A program made the translations under genes and the position numbers. This document shows, piece by piece, positions 11,853 through 24,334 of a DNA stretch of 64,000 nucleotides. The notes under the pieces were generated by a model, which saw only the letters and a list, made by a program, of their open reading frames with translations, was not told where the DNA came from and searched no databases. Numbering within the stretch: position 1 is the first letter of the stretch; each line of letters starts with the position of its first letter. Source of the DNA: Rhizophagus irregularis (taxonomy: Eukaryota > Glomeromycota > Glomeromycetes > Glomerales > Glomeraceae); NCBI RefSeq assembly GCF_026210795.1, contig NC_089449.1, positions 1,860,001 through 1,924,000 on the forward strand. The letters are read 5' to 3'.

Positions 11853-12411
11853 CAATTATTCTTAAACTTTTGAGCTTTATAAATATTACATTAAATATTC
11901 AGATATGATAGAGCCAATCTTAAAGTTTTTTCAGTAAAAATTTCAAATGATTTGGCTAAAAATTGATGGATTTATATATGTAAGAACACCTACATTTAGG
12001 ATCACAAAATTACTTACTCATTCTTATTTGAATTATGAATTAAGTTTTTTTATTAAGTAAAACATATTCAATATTTAAAAAAACTACTTACATATAATTT
12101 TTTTTCTTGGTAAAAATTTGCAAAAAAGTTTTTTATAATTCTGGTTAAATCATAATTTCTGCTAACGTTAATAACGGTGAAAATCACTACCGGTGAGATT
12201 TAGCAATACTCTATTATTAATATTTAATTTTAAAAATATATAAATTAAATTAAATTTTTATAATTAATTAATTTTATCTTTATTCTACTATCTTCTATAT
12301 AAATCATTTAATAAAAAAATTATTAGATTATTAGATTATCAGATTATTACTAAAATTACATTTATTATATCTAAAATGTACCTAAAATACTCTTGAAATA
12401 TACGTTTAATA
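11853..12411. other. AT-rich spacer, no gene seen
   Basis: No coding or RNA signal was found. Homopolymer runs and short AT palindromes only. Confidence 0.6.
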
Positions 12412-12716
12412 TACTTGTTTTTTACTCAAGTACTTAAATTATATTTAAAATATACTTAAACTAGAATTTAAGTACAATATAAGTGTATTTTTTACATGTT
12501 TAAAATATTATTAAAATATACTTAAAATTTAATTTAAGTAGTATATTTTAAAAATATAAAAAATACACTTATATTGTACTTAAATTTTAATTTAAGCATA
12601 TTTTAAGAATATTTTAAACATTTAAACATGTAAAAAATACACTTATATTGTATTTAAATTCTAGTTTAAGTATATTTTAAATATAATTTAAGTACTTGGG
12701 CAAAAAACAAGTATAT
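12412..12716. mobile_element. Foldback (near-perfect palindrome), about 305 bp
   Basis: The arm at 12412-12500 (starting TATACTTGTTTTTTACTCAAG) is the inverted complement of 12626-12716. Inner copies of AATACACTTATATTGTA words extend the pairing toward the centre. No coding content; consistent with a foldback MITE. Confidence 0.7.
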
Positions 12717-13299
12717 TAAAAGTATATTTTAAGTATAAAGACTTTTTATAGGGTTTTAAATAAAGCTGTCCAAATTCCATTATTCCAATTCAGCAAAATT
12801 CACTTGTTAAAGTTGATTTATACAATCACAGTCATTAATCATATACTTCTTTTGCATTTTGATTTTCATTACAATAATTTAATTTCAAATCCTAAGGTAT
12901 TATAGTGGAAGGAATATTATAAATAACAATTTTGCAGACATTAGCTATATTTTTAGATATATATTCAATTATAACTGTTAATATAATTTTTGTCAGTATA
13001 AGTTTAGATTTTTTCTTTATTTTTTACTACTGCAGTTTATATATTAATGTACTACTTTTTTTAAAAGTATTATTTTAAATATTTCATTTAGTAACCACTG
13101 GTATAGATAATGTAGGTTAAGAATTATTAGAATCTAATTTAGTAATAATTTTAATATAAGTAAGTTGTTTATTTTTATCTTCTAGGGTAAATGGCTGGAT
13201 TTATATATTATATATCAAAAAGTTTATTTTGTGTTGCAGGTAATACAACTAGTGATTGGTGGTTTTGCTTTTCAAAAATTTCCATTTGCATATTAAACA
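12717..13299. other. AT-rich spacer, no gene seen
   Basis: No feature can be supported here. Confidence 0.5.
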
Positions 13300-13725
13300 T
13301 TCTGAATAATTGGACTAAAGCCTTGAATGATTTAGTTCAGTTCCATTTTTTAGTTTTTTTTAATTAGTTAAATCTATTTTGCATAATAACTTACTATTTA
13401 ATGATTATAGAAAGCTGATTAATAGTTTATTGAAATCATTTTATTAAGACAGTTTAAATAGTATTAAAATCATCTTTTTAGTATTTGAGTTATTTTTTGA
13501 AAAATTAGCAATTTCAATTTACCATCTATTAATATTAGAAAAATAATTTTAGTACTATTCAAACCATTTTAATGAGATGATTTCAACAAGCTATTAATCA
13601 GCTTTCTACGATTACTGGATGGTAAGTTATTATACAAAACAGATTCCAATCAATCAGAAAAAAACTAAAAAATGGAACTGATCTGATCTGTTTAGAGCTT
13701 TAGATTGGACTGTTATTAGTTGGAT
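13300..13725. mobile_element. Foldback element, about 425 bp
   Basis: The left arm (TTCAGTTCCATTTTTTAG at about 13337, GAAAGCTGATTAATAG at 13410) mirrors the right arm (CTATTAATCAGCTTTC at about 13590, AAAAAATGGAACTGATC at 13667). The centre lies near 13515. End points are approximate and no target duplication was resolved. Confidence 0.65.
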
Positions 13726-14380
13726 TTATTTTCTTTTTCAAATCAGATGAAAGAACCATACAAAATAAAAAAGGTTAGCTTTATCTTTTATTTATTGCCT
13801 AAAGTTTATCTGATTATAAGGTAAAAAGTTTTTCAATACAACTATATGTTTCTGACTTCAACTCTTTTAGGGTTTATGAAATACTACCAGTTTTACTAGT
13901 AGAGTGAAGGATACCCAGAATCATTTTAAGTATATTAGTAAAGAAATTTTCCAGATAATCAGCTATAAGGTTAATGATTTTTTTATCATTAAAGTTTTTT
14001 TTTATAAATTTATTTAAAGAAAGCATATTGTAAAAAAATGGTTTATGCAATCAGCCATAATTTTAATTTAAGTTTTATTAAAAAAAGATTTATATAAAAA
14101 GTTATAAGCATTTAATTTTTATATAATTGGCTTAAATTTGAAGCAAAATATATTGGCCAAAATATAATAATTTGGGTTAATTTCATGTATTATAATAATG
14201 TTAATCTGAATTAATAATTTGAATTGAATAATATATAACTTTTATTTGCTTTTACATTGCAAAAATCCACTTTTTCTTATATTTTATTTTGTTTGTAATA
14301 AAAAATTTTTAACAGATCATATAATATAAAATTACTGTAGCTTAGAAATTGATTAAATATAGATTTCCATATTATATATA
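13726..14380. other. AT-rich spacer, no gene seen
   Basis: No supported feature. Confidence 0.5.
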
Positions 14381-14560
14381 CAATCTACCCTTGATATAGC
14401 GAAGAAACCGTTCTGCACATCAAATTCGTTATAGCAAATTAACGAAGAATTTGAAGAATTTGATTGGTTACTTCGTTATAGCAAGGGAAAATTGACATAT
14501 TTTTTTGGCTAAGCGTCACGTGATTCATTATATAAAAATTCGCTATAGGAAGGGTAAACT
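14381..14560. mobile_element. TA-flanked MITE, 180 bp
   Basis: The left end CAATCTACCCTTGATATAGC is inverted at the right end (GCTATAGGAAGGGTAAACTG), with TA on both sides (14379-14380, 14561-14562). This is Tc1/mariner-type. Similar words occur in 29236-29402. Confidence 0.75.
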
Positions 14561-14562
14561 GT

Positions 14563-15550
14563 ATTTGCATTTTAAGATTAAAGTTAAAAAAAATAGAAAA
14601 GTTAAATTAATAGAACCTTTTGATATATACTAAATCTAATATTATTATCACTTTACCATCCATCAATAGTAAATATATATTATAATAAAATTTATTAAAC
14701 AGATATTAATTGTACTAATTTAAATAAAATTTTACATAACTTATTTTATTGTTTTACTAATATAATGGTTTATTAAATTAATTCACTCAATTAATTATTA
14801 TTATTATAATAAAACACATTTTAAATCTAATATGTAAATTAATGCACAAAAAAATTATTTATATATTAAATAATTATGAAAGTTTCTAATAATAGTTCTT
14901 AAATAAATTCATTTGGTAAATAATACTGATAAATGAATGACTAATTATTAATGTAATAATAATGATTCCTTACAAAGCTACCAGGTTGGTAATTGGGATT
15001 TCATTAGATTATATATTGTACAAATTGCAAATGAAAATTCCATTTGCTTGATATGAACCCTTTTAATTTGGCGTTATAAATCATAAATATTCTCAAAAAC
15101 CTCTGAATTTTACTGAAAATATCCAACTCGTACTATTTGGTAGCTGGTATTTTCAGTCAATCTTCTACCTAGAGTACCTAGAGACGATTAACAGGGCCAC
15201 GCTAACTGATATTCAATTAATGATAATATACTCATCTCACGAAGACGGGAGTACCTGTCCTAGGTATTCTAGAACTTAACAAATGATCGACGTATGGTAA
15301 TAATAGGGATTATCCGATAATCGAATTGTATATTACCTGTTTTTTTCTAAAAAAACATTACACTAGTATTTATGACAGCTGAAAAATAATATTGAATTAT
15401 ATATGTATAGGCTTTGTGGTAATTACAGTGTATTTCTCAAAGATATAAAAAGAAGGATGGTGTGATGAAAATATAATATGGACGCATAGGAAAAAAAAAC
15501 GAAAAAAAAAATAATAAAGTAATACATGTCCTTAAATGAAGTTTTGAAAT
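14563..15550. other. Spacer 3' of the 4E-T-like gene
   Basis: AT-rich. One clear hairpin (ACTGAAAATA/TATTTTCAGT, about 15112-15160) and a short inverted pair around CTACCTAGAG (15168) and CTAGGTATTCTAG (15260) can be seen. No gene is supported. The 3' UTR of the minus-strand gene probably occupies the last few hundred bases. Confidence 0.5.
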
Positions 15551-18500
15551 CTAACGGCCACCAAGACTTCTCCTTTCAATTTCCTCCAATGTCATCATCC
15601 CACGTTGTTGCATATTTGTGCTATTAGGCATACCTAAAAAAAAGGAAAATTAATGAAATAAATTTTTTTTTTTTTAGAAGATTTTATATTTAAATAATTT
15701 AAATATAATACCAGGTATAGTATTCGGCGCCATTGCATTGTTAACAAGGTTTGGAATAAATTGTGCATATCCGTGCATATTTGCAAAAAGAGCCTCTGTG
15801 CCAGGAGGTAACAATCCAGGATGATGTGTTACAGAAAGATGTGGGGGTATTGGTGGAGGCCCAGAATATTGAAGTTGTTGTGAATAACGATCGTGTTGAT
15901 GTTGATAACCAAATGGTATTTGAGGTGGCATTGATGAAGTCATTGGAGGTTGTTGAAATTGAGGGTGAATTTGTTGAGAAACATTACGCGGTGGTGGTGG
16001 TATCATACCAAACAACTGTTCCACAGGTATATTGCGACCAACGGGCGGTGGAAATTCTTGTCGAAGTTGAGTATGTTGAGGAATGTTTGGTCCATTGGAA
16101 AAAGGTGGAACTACACTATGATATTGTGACGAGTTGTGGCTTTGTTGAGGGAGAATAGGAGAACGAGAAGGTGGAGATTTATAAACCGATGAATGAAGAT
16201 CAGGAATATTTGCTGATGATTGAGGCGAATGTGGAAAACTGGAAATGTTTGGTTTGGGATTGAATTTCAATGCCGGCGAAGATGCAGTTGATGATTCTCT
16301 GGAACCATTATCTGACCTTGAACTCAACTGACGATATACAGAAGTTGGCACATTTCCACCAAAGAGCATGTTAATCTTTTTAACTGAATCATTTGGAGCT
16401 AATTCAGAAATACCAATATGTCGATTAGAAATATCAATCTTTTGTGATGATTGATTGGTTTTGTTTATTGAGGCATGTTTTTGAGTACTAATTATAGAAG
16501 GGTCATTAAAAGGTAAACCTGAACTTGTAACCACCGGATTATGAGGTTGTAGAGATTGATTTGAAGATGAAGTTGACAGATTATGTGATAACTGACTTGA
16601 TAAATCTGAAGATGACTAGAAACGTTATAATTATGATATTAGTAATACAAAAAAATTAAAATATACGCTCGATAATGCGACAATATAGAAATAAAATAAC
16701 GTACAGGACCCTTCTTCAAAGCTGCATATATTTTAAACATAGCAGCCTCATCTTCAGAACTTCGCTCTTTTGGTTCAGATTTGGAAGGTGGTTTCGCTCC
16801 CAAAGTTTCCAAAACTTCTTCTTCAGTAAGCATTCCAGGAAGAACCCGTGTTTCTTCACTTGGTACAATGCAGGGAGAAATAGATGCTGTAGTGGATGGC
16901 GTAGCAACTTGACTTTGAAATAAAGTATCAAGACTGATTGGACCAGGCTTTAATAATTCGCTTGTTGATGATGAAAGATTCTGGGACACTTGAAACGTTG
17001 AAGACTTTTCTATATGACCATTTTCTTGAAAATTTTCCTCATTACTATGAGAGAAAAATCTGGCGAAACGAGATTTTCCTTGTTCTCGAGGAACTGTCTC
17101 TACATGTGAGATACTTGATATACTTTCAGTTTTAGGTCCATTGTCTTCAGCCATGGCAAGTTTATGCTGAGAAAGGAATTTGTTAAAAGCTGATGAGCCT
17201 GGATGTAAAGGAGCATTCAGGTCCATCCCACCAGGGCCAAATAGTTGATCCACATCGGCCAAATTTAATGAATTTGAAGAATCTAAATATCAAACGATGA
17301 CGTCCTCAAATGTTGTAGTTATTATAAGTTAATCCATAAATAATGACAATAGCATATACAACATCAATGTTGCACGTTAATGTTACGCACACGAATGTAA
17401 TATAGAAATTTAGATAATTACCATCTAAATCCGTTGTATTTTGTTCCTTTAATCCATTCTGTACGGATCTTTCAGGTTTATCATTTGAAGCATTATTAGT
17501 CTCTTCGGTAGTCAATGTTTTATTTCCTGGCCTCCATGATGCACTACTGTCAGCTCGCGAAATACTGCGCGCTCGACCTTTTTCCGTTGTTTCCCTTCGT
17601 TCTTTAGTCTTTTCCTTTTCATTGCGTTCTCGTTGTTCCCTATCTTTCTCTTTCATTTGCACTTTCCAAGCTTGAAGATCGAACATGGCTTTATCACCAG
17701 CTTCACCATTATCAATGCGTTTTGTATCCTCATCGGTTTGTGGATTATAATTCATCCATTCGGGAGTCTCCGATCTGTCATCGGCTTGATATTTTGAAGT
17801 ATTTCTTCCCCCTCCAATGCCTATATGTGTATGAAAATAATATATAAATTCCAATGTTATTTTTGAATTGAAATTCTCATAATAATTATCTTTACCTTCT
17901 CTACGATTGTTTCTACTCGTTTCATGAGACCGTATATTTCCTAATCCACGACTATGTGTTCCGTGAGTAGGCCCAGTTGATTCTTTTGTTACTTTTTCTG
18001 CTAAAGCACGTTCTCGCAATGCTTCCCTACCAACAAATCCACGGCCACCAGACGGTCCTCGTGGTGCTCGTGGTTCAAAGTCTTTTCCAGATCGCACATA
18101 TGAAATGTCCTCTCCCTATCATTCAATACTCATCAAGTCAATATTATTATCTAAAAAGCACTCTTAGGCCAATAAGACACTCACTTGGCGTTGTCGTATT
18201 CCATCTGATCTACCAGCCCTTGGCGGTGCTGTTTTTTCTTCCACAATTTTTAATCCTCCAACAGATGATGAAGCGAAATTCATTTTGGGTGGGCCAAGAA
18301 CAATTTTATCTAATTGAATAAATTTAATATATTAATAAATGCTAAATATAGAATTCTGATTCATTATTCGTACCTGTTGGTTTAGGAGATGTTGGTGCAG
18401 AATCGTTAGGACTTTTTGAAACCCCCAATAAAGGACTTTTTGGAATTCCTAAGTCATCTTTTGACTTATTTAATTCTGATCCAAGGGAATTGTTATTCTT

Positions 18501-18984
18501 ACTAATGTATATAATCAAAATATCTTAATAATATATAATGTATATAAATTTATAACGTTTAACATTTATAATACCTCTTTTCGGTTTCTACAGCACCATC
18601 AGTACCAACTTTCTTTTCTTTCTTTATTTCTCTACAAAGAGACGAATTTAATCAGTGCAAGTAATTAAATGTAATTGTACATTATGACAGGCAAACTATT
18701 AAAATTTAGACTTACCCAAACCAAGTATTGATTGGAGGTAAAGCATCTGGTTTTTTCACAAGTGGGCTATTACGCAATGCCAGTAACTGTTCTTTCGTAT
18801 AGCGGATCACGGACTTTGTTTGCACTTTATTTTTTTCTTCGTCCCTTTTCGCGTCTTCAGGTACTTTTTCATTATCTAATTCTCCTGCAGGCGTCTGGAC
18901 GTTGGTGTCTGACTTTGACGAATCAGCAGATGGATGTTTGCCAAACTCACTTAAATCAGCTTTATTGTCTTCAACGTCAGACAT
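15551..18984 (-). CDS. 4E-T-like eIF4E-binding protein (translation repressor, P-body scaffold)
   Basis: Nine exons are joined on the minus strand: 18984-18716, 18631-18575, 18501-18374, 18309-18185, 18115-17896, 17820-17422, 17282-16705, 16615-15712, 15633-15551. All junctions are GT-AG and phases fit, giving 920 codons plus TAG. Residues 62-68 are YTKEQLL, a Y-x4-L-phi eIF4E-binding motif, followed by the block LPPINTWFG. A conserved-looking block begins KIVLGPPKMNF. An Arg/Gly-rich part, a charged E/K/R stretch, SRFARFF (about 470-476) and a long Pro/Gln/Ser-rich C-terminus follow. In animals 4E-T binds eIF4E, blocks eIF4G and links it to DDX6/LSM14 in P-bodies; the same role here is inferred. 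ATG 18984 opens the first coding exon just after TTTTCAG, which could be the 3' end of a 5'-UTR intron. Another eIF4E-binding scaffold remains possible. Confidence 0.75.
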
Positions 18985-20160
18985 CTGAAAATTCGCCAGC
19001 TATAAAAAGAAAACTTATAGAAAAGGTTAAGAAAAGGAATGTTTTATTTTACGACAAACAGTAAGTCGTTTTTATTTGCCAGTCACCGTCACAGACGATT
19101 TTGACAGATCTTGGAATATTCAAGAGATTTACAAGATTTTCGTCAAAGGTATATTTTAAGGTATAATTTTCTAATATATTCTGAAAATATTACGAGTTAA
19201 TGACTTTTAAAATGGTATTGTTACACCTGCAAAGGTAGAGAAGTAGATGAATTTGGGATTTTTTCTCAGTTGATACACTGAGAACTTTTATCTTTCTTAG
19301 TTTCGAGTATGTTGAATAACATCATCACAAGAATTATTTATATAATGTTACTCCAAAATCACTTGAACAAAAAGATCACGATTTGGCAATCGTGAAAATT
19401 CAAATATTCCGTCATTTATTATAATACAATATGATGATACCTCGGTAAACGAATCGGAATTATCAGGATTTTGTGGCGTTTTGATTTAATATATTTATTT
19501 TATCTACCTGATACAGGATATTGTAAACTGGTCTTTTTTGTCATTTTTAAAACTTTTTTTTAAAAAAATTGGTAGAATGCAGCGCGTCGGTGCCGAAAAT
19601 AAAAAAAAAAATGAAAAAATAAAGCAAAAATCAAAATTCATATGGGCATCCGTATACCAAGAATTTCGTTCCACGGCACACCTGTTATATGGCAGCAATT
19701 TTATTCGAAAGTTACTGGCCTTGCGATTGAGAGTTTATCCTATAACTACAGTCAACAAAAGATACAATAAAAACCAAAAGGACAAATGAAGTGAAATGAA
19801 AAAAGATGAAATGAAGTATAAAAAAAAGTAACTTCTCTTGCAACCCTTTGTGTATGTATGATATCATAATGATAGCTTCGCGCAGTGGTAATTTTCATAT
19901 AAACTACTGTATAAAGAATAAATTCAACATGCCACATGAGAAAACGGTTTATAGTACAATGACACACAAATATGAACAAATTACTCTTGCATCGCCTTCT
20001 CAACGGTGCGACCCGGACGCACACAGAATGCAAAGACTCCCCCTTCATATGATGGCAAGTCGTTATCTCCTTCCTATAAAAACACCTAAAAACTATCCAC
20101 AAACAATAATCGATCAGTCTGATAAAACTAAGAAATAGTCCGAGTGTAATGAAGTAGATA
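18985..20160. other. Intergenic region between two minus-strand genes
   Basis: About 1.2 kb that should hold the promoter of the 4E-T-like gene and the 3' UTR of the RBM39-like gene. A perfect short hairpin CACGATT-TGGC-AATCGTG lies near 19377. Short open frames on both strands (for example 19538-19789) show no recognisable domain or splice-supported extension and are not called. Confidence 0.5.
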
Positions 20161-22429
20161 TTATAGATTTGCGGCTTTAGGAAACCGAACGTTATAAAAC
20201 ATATCGAGAATGAAAACTGCCGATATTTGATTTCCCCCAAACCATCGGCCATTAAGACCGTTCACTGCAGCCTGAGCGGACGATACACTATCAAATTTCA
20301 TATAAATATCCCCCTTAAAAGAATTATATGTATTTAGAACTACATAAAATAGGTATATTAACAAATAAATCAATACGTGAATAAATACTTACTGCCGACT
20401 CCCTATCAACACTAATATGGACAACAGGTCCGTATTTTATACATTCACTTTTCACGTCTTCCTCAAGCTCTTCAGCCCAGTTTGACTCAGTTTCTCTGAA
20501 GAATAAATAATAAAAGTTAATAAAGATTCGATATTTTGTCAAATATTAAAGAAAGTTAAAATTTAAACATACTCGTCAGGATTAAACATATTTTTCAATA
20601 GGACGCAACGAGTCGGATTTACTCTAGGTTGAACTGGGCGCGGACTACAATTTTTTTTTTTAAACAAAAAGTAATTAATATCCTTTTTCATTATATAATT
20701 TATTGAAACAGAAACAAAGATGCTACTAACGGTTCTGATTGAATAGGAGTTGCGGTTGGAGCAATCAAATCTGTATCACGTGCTAATTTTTGCATTAATT
20801 CAACACGTGATTGTGCGTTGAGGGCTAAACCAGCAACATCTATAAAAAAATAATAATCGTTATTAGCGTTTTTTACAAAAAACGATTTCCTAAAAAGGAT
20901 AATGCAATACAAACCGCCATCATCAAGATTTAAATTCATGCCGTTACTTTTGTCAGTAACTAGACCTACTTTGATCTAAATAAATATAAATATACATATA
21001 CATAAATATTTGTGAAATAAATGATAAATCATAAATCATTTTATAACATACTGTTCTTCCAGCCAATTCAAATCCGTTCATTTTCTCTAACGCTTGTTTT
21101 GCGTCCTCTGGATTCTTATATCTGATGTAAAATTCATTGTAAATCATCAAAAATAAATGCAATCATAAAGAAAATTCGACCTAATAGAATAAAAACTTAC
21201 TGAATGAAAGCAAAACCTCGTGATCGTCCTGTTTCGGGATCTTTATGAAGATTGACAAATTCTAAGGGTCCAAACGGTTCAAAAACTTGCCTTAGATCAT
21301 CTTCTGTCAAATTGAAATGAACAGAACCGACGTAAAGTCTGTGATATGCAATATCAGTTGCATGCGAAGCTCTAAACACATAAATTTATTAAAATTACTC
21401 AAATGTAGTCAAGTATATCTTTATTGTAAAATAACATAACACGAGACTTACGCCTGTTCTGCCAGCCTTGCTTGTCGATTCTTTTCTGCTTCGGTTAATT
21501 GGACAATAACTGGAATGCCTAAAAGTTTTTGTCCAGTCAAAGCCAAAGCTTTTGGGACAGATTCTTCATCATAAAATTCAACATAACCAACCCTATTAAA
21601 GTAATATTTATTTAATGCAAGTACATTAAAATTAAAAATTAGGAATCTAATATATACCCTTTTGACCTCCGGGATATTCTATCTGCAATTATTTTTGCAT
21701 CACGAACTTTTCCAACGGTTGCAAAAAAATCAGCAAGTTCACGAGAACGAAGACGTGCAGCCAGTTGCATGACAAAAACTGTTCGCTTGTCACGCTCCTC
21801 TTCATCTAAAGGGGGAGTTGGTGATCTCCGGCGTCGGTCACTAGATAAAAGAAAAAAATATATTAATAAGCCAAAGCTTTTTATTACAGCAAATTTTAAT
21901 TACAAATGAATATTATATTATATTTGATTATAAACATGCCTAAATCTACTTCTGCTACGACTTCTTCTACGTGGACTACGACTTCTCCTCTTTCTTTCTC
22001 TAGAACGAGTTCGACTTCTTCTTCGTCTCTCACGCGACCTAGTCCTACTCCGATGTCTTCTACGTCTATCTCGTGATCTAGAACGTGATTTACGTGAGCG
22101 ACGAGATCTTGAATGTGATCTATGGCGGTGACTAGAGGTTCGTGAAGAACTTCGGTGGCGTCTTCGTTCTTCACTGAATATCGAAAACTATGAGCATGAG
22201 TATATTTGTCAAAGTTACTATTACAAATAAACTTCTTAAATACCTTTTCCTTTCTTCTTTGTTTTGTTTTTCAGCTTTACCATTTGTAGTGAACTCATTA
22301 ATTTCCTATAAAAGAAAATTTTGTTAAAAGGCATAGAAAACGATGATACAAATTTAAAAAACAAAATATCACCTGGCCCTTATGAAAAGGTGCCTCTAGC
22401 ATAGCTTCGACGTCAAAATCATCAGCCAT
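20161..22429 (-). CDS. RBM39/Rsd1-like SR splicing factor (RS domain, 2 RRMs, UHM)
   Basis: Twelve exons on the minus strand: 22429-22373, 22305-22244, 22173-21940, 21840-21658, 21592-21452, 21371-21201, 21121-21052, 20975-20915, 20839-20731, 20644-20573, 20495-20393, 20313-20161. Phases fit throughout, giving 471 codons plus TAA. Residues about 40-118 are an Arg/Ser repeat domain. RRM1 (about 130-210) contains [12 protein letters not shown]2 (about 232-308) contains RLYVGSVHF and the RNP1-like SRGFAFIQY. After an [15 protein letters not shown]-type linker comes a U2AF-homology motif (about 375-460) with GRWFGG, the RWF signature that binds UHM ligand motifs. The order and linker are those of the CC1/RBM39 family, nuclear factors for 3' splice-site choice. 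The C-terminus is short and diverges after FILDMFYN. Intron 3 needs a GC donor (GCATGT); all others start with GT. Confidence 0.92.
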
Positions 22430-22956
22430 TATGAATTTTTCTTCGATCAACTAAGTTATCTATTGGTCTTTACAGATACATATTGAACGTAATATTTATT
22501 CCGTCATTCGGTGGCTTATTAATCAAATGTTACGTTACATAAACTAGGCTACACCGCACCTATAACATAATTTTGACTAGAATTATGATAATTCAATAAT
22601 TCTGTTTATACTGAAAGTGGAATTAAACAATAACAAAAATCTAGTAAAAAAAAGAAGGGCTAAAGCTATATTTATTATTATTATTTATATATTAAAATAA
22701 AAATAACAGAAAAATATAATTTTTTATTTATAACTAAATATTAATTATATTTTCATTTGTTTAATGTTTACATCTGCTAGTTAGGTAGGTAAATTTAATT
22801 TTTTAGATGGTATTTATATAATATATATCTATCATTTATTTTTATATTCTATTATCGGTATTCAGAAAATCTCTTTCTCCATTCCCATGAATTCAATATT
22901 AAATAAAGTATACATATATTAAAAAAAATCTATTTAAAATCATATAGTTTTTACTA
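22430..22956. other. Upstream region of the RBM39-like gene
   Basis: AT-rich, presumably 5' UTR and promoter of the minus-strand gene. No specific motif can be claimed. Confidence 0.4.
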
Positions 22957-23372
22957 CAGTCAGACCTCTATGTACCGATATCCTATGTACCGATAATTGC
23001 CTGTACCGATAAATTTTCTATGTCCCATTTCACAATTAATAAAAAAATCTCGTTGTACCGATATTATATATGGTTTCATGATATAACATGTACTGATACT
23101 TTTCTTTGCCCCTTTATAATTAATACATAGTAAGATGTACCGATACTTTAGATTACATTGGTATTAATTCGGGTTAACACTATGAATTTGGCCAGAGTTA
23201 ACATAAAGGTTCCATCCAAATCACATGATATTTTAATATATTAGCTATCCAGAGTTTACATAATGCTGGCAAGAATTGCATTATGATTCACTGATGATGG
23301 TTATGTACCGATAATTTAATATACCGATAATTTTTCCCAAAACAACAGTATCGGTATATAGAGGTCTGATTG
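22957..23372. mobile_element. TA-flanked MITE, 416 bp (CAGTCAGACCTC ends)
   Basis: The left end CAGTCAGACCTCTATGTACC is inverted at the right end with two mismatches, and TA flanks both sides (22955-22956, 23373-23374). The subterminal block TGTACCGATA is repeated at least six times in both orientations, as in transposase-binding repeats. Non-coding. Confidence 0.85.
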
Positions 23373-23655
23373 TAAATAGTAAACAAATAAATCTATATAT
23401 AAAAATAAGAATTTTTCTAACTATCACCGTACGATCACAGCGTACTGAAATTACGATAATCGACCAGCATTAAAAAAATATAGTGCCGGTAAAATTTGAT
23501 AATTCCGCCAAATTGTAATGATCACCGCAAAGTCGTTAAGTAAAAAACTAAAAGTTAATTATACTTACTATATTTTTTAATATTAAACATTTTTCAAATT
23601 AAGTATTACAGTCAACTTCCTCTATAGTTACGCCCGTTATAGTCACATTCTACTA

Positions 23656-24083
23656 CAGTCAACTCTGGATATAACGAACCTTCCGTTCCAGAAGGTTTAG
23701 TTCAGTATATAGTGAATTCGTTATATAATATACCAAACTAGTTTTCTTTATAGGTAATTTAGGCCAAATTTGTAATGCTGGTCAAAATTATAATTTCTTT
23801 TAACATAAATTTTTGAAAAAATTACTAGTAATTCTGGCCAGCACTATAAAATTGGCCTGGACTACTATATAGTCACATGACCGTTCATTATAGAAAGTAT
23901 AAAGTTATTATATAGCTGATATATAGGGGCTGATTAAGTTTGGTTCGGATGCGTTATATAGTGTTTTATTATAAAAGTTCATTATATCCAGTAAAATTAT
24001 TTATAAAAAATCAGTTCTGGAAATTATGATTCGGTATAACGAGGTTTCGGTACAAACAGGTTTGTTATAACCAGAGTTGACTG
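23656..24083. mobile_element. Nested TA-flanked MITE, 428 bp (CAGTCAACTCTGG ends)
   Basis: The ends CAGTCAACTCTGGATATAAC and its inverted partner CAGTCAACTCTGGTTATAAC differ by one base, with TA on both sides. The sibling element reads straight through at this point (CATTCTACTATATAATCAC near 33262), which proves insertion at a TA. Confidence 0.9.
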
Positions 24084-24334
24084 TATATAGTCTTACCAGT
24101 TGAATATTCAAAACACTTTATTATTAAAATCTATCCTATATAGTTATAATCTATCTATAGTCACTATCACACCTATCCTCAAAAAACTTATATTAAAAAA
24201 AACCATTTATAATCACAGTTATATAAAGAATATATTAAATAACTTGGCATCTAATAATCGTACAAAGATGTATCATAGCTTGTTAGAATCGTCTCACTGA
24301 GACGGATCAAATGGTGGTAGTTTTATCCTTTTCC

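Noticed and set aside
15763-16158. 131-codon plus-strand open frame
   Set aside because: It is the antisense shadow of a 4E-T-like exon of biased composition.
19538-20252. Small genes in the intergenic region on either strand
   Set aside because: Frames are Lys/Phe-rich, as AT-rich DNA gives by chance, with no domain and no convincing splice-linked extension.
24100-24300. 66-codon frame conserved between two sites (also 33286-33489)
   Set aside because: Conserved because both lie in sibling TA-flanked elements; codons are AT-rich noise and no domain is seen.
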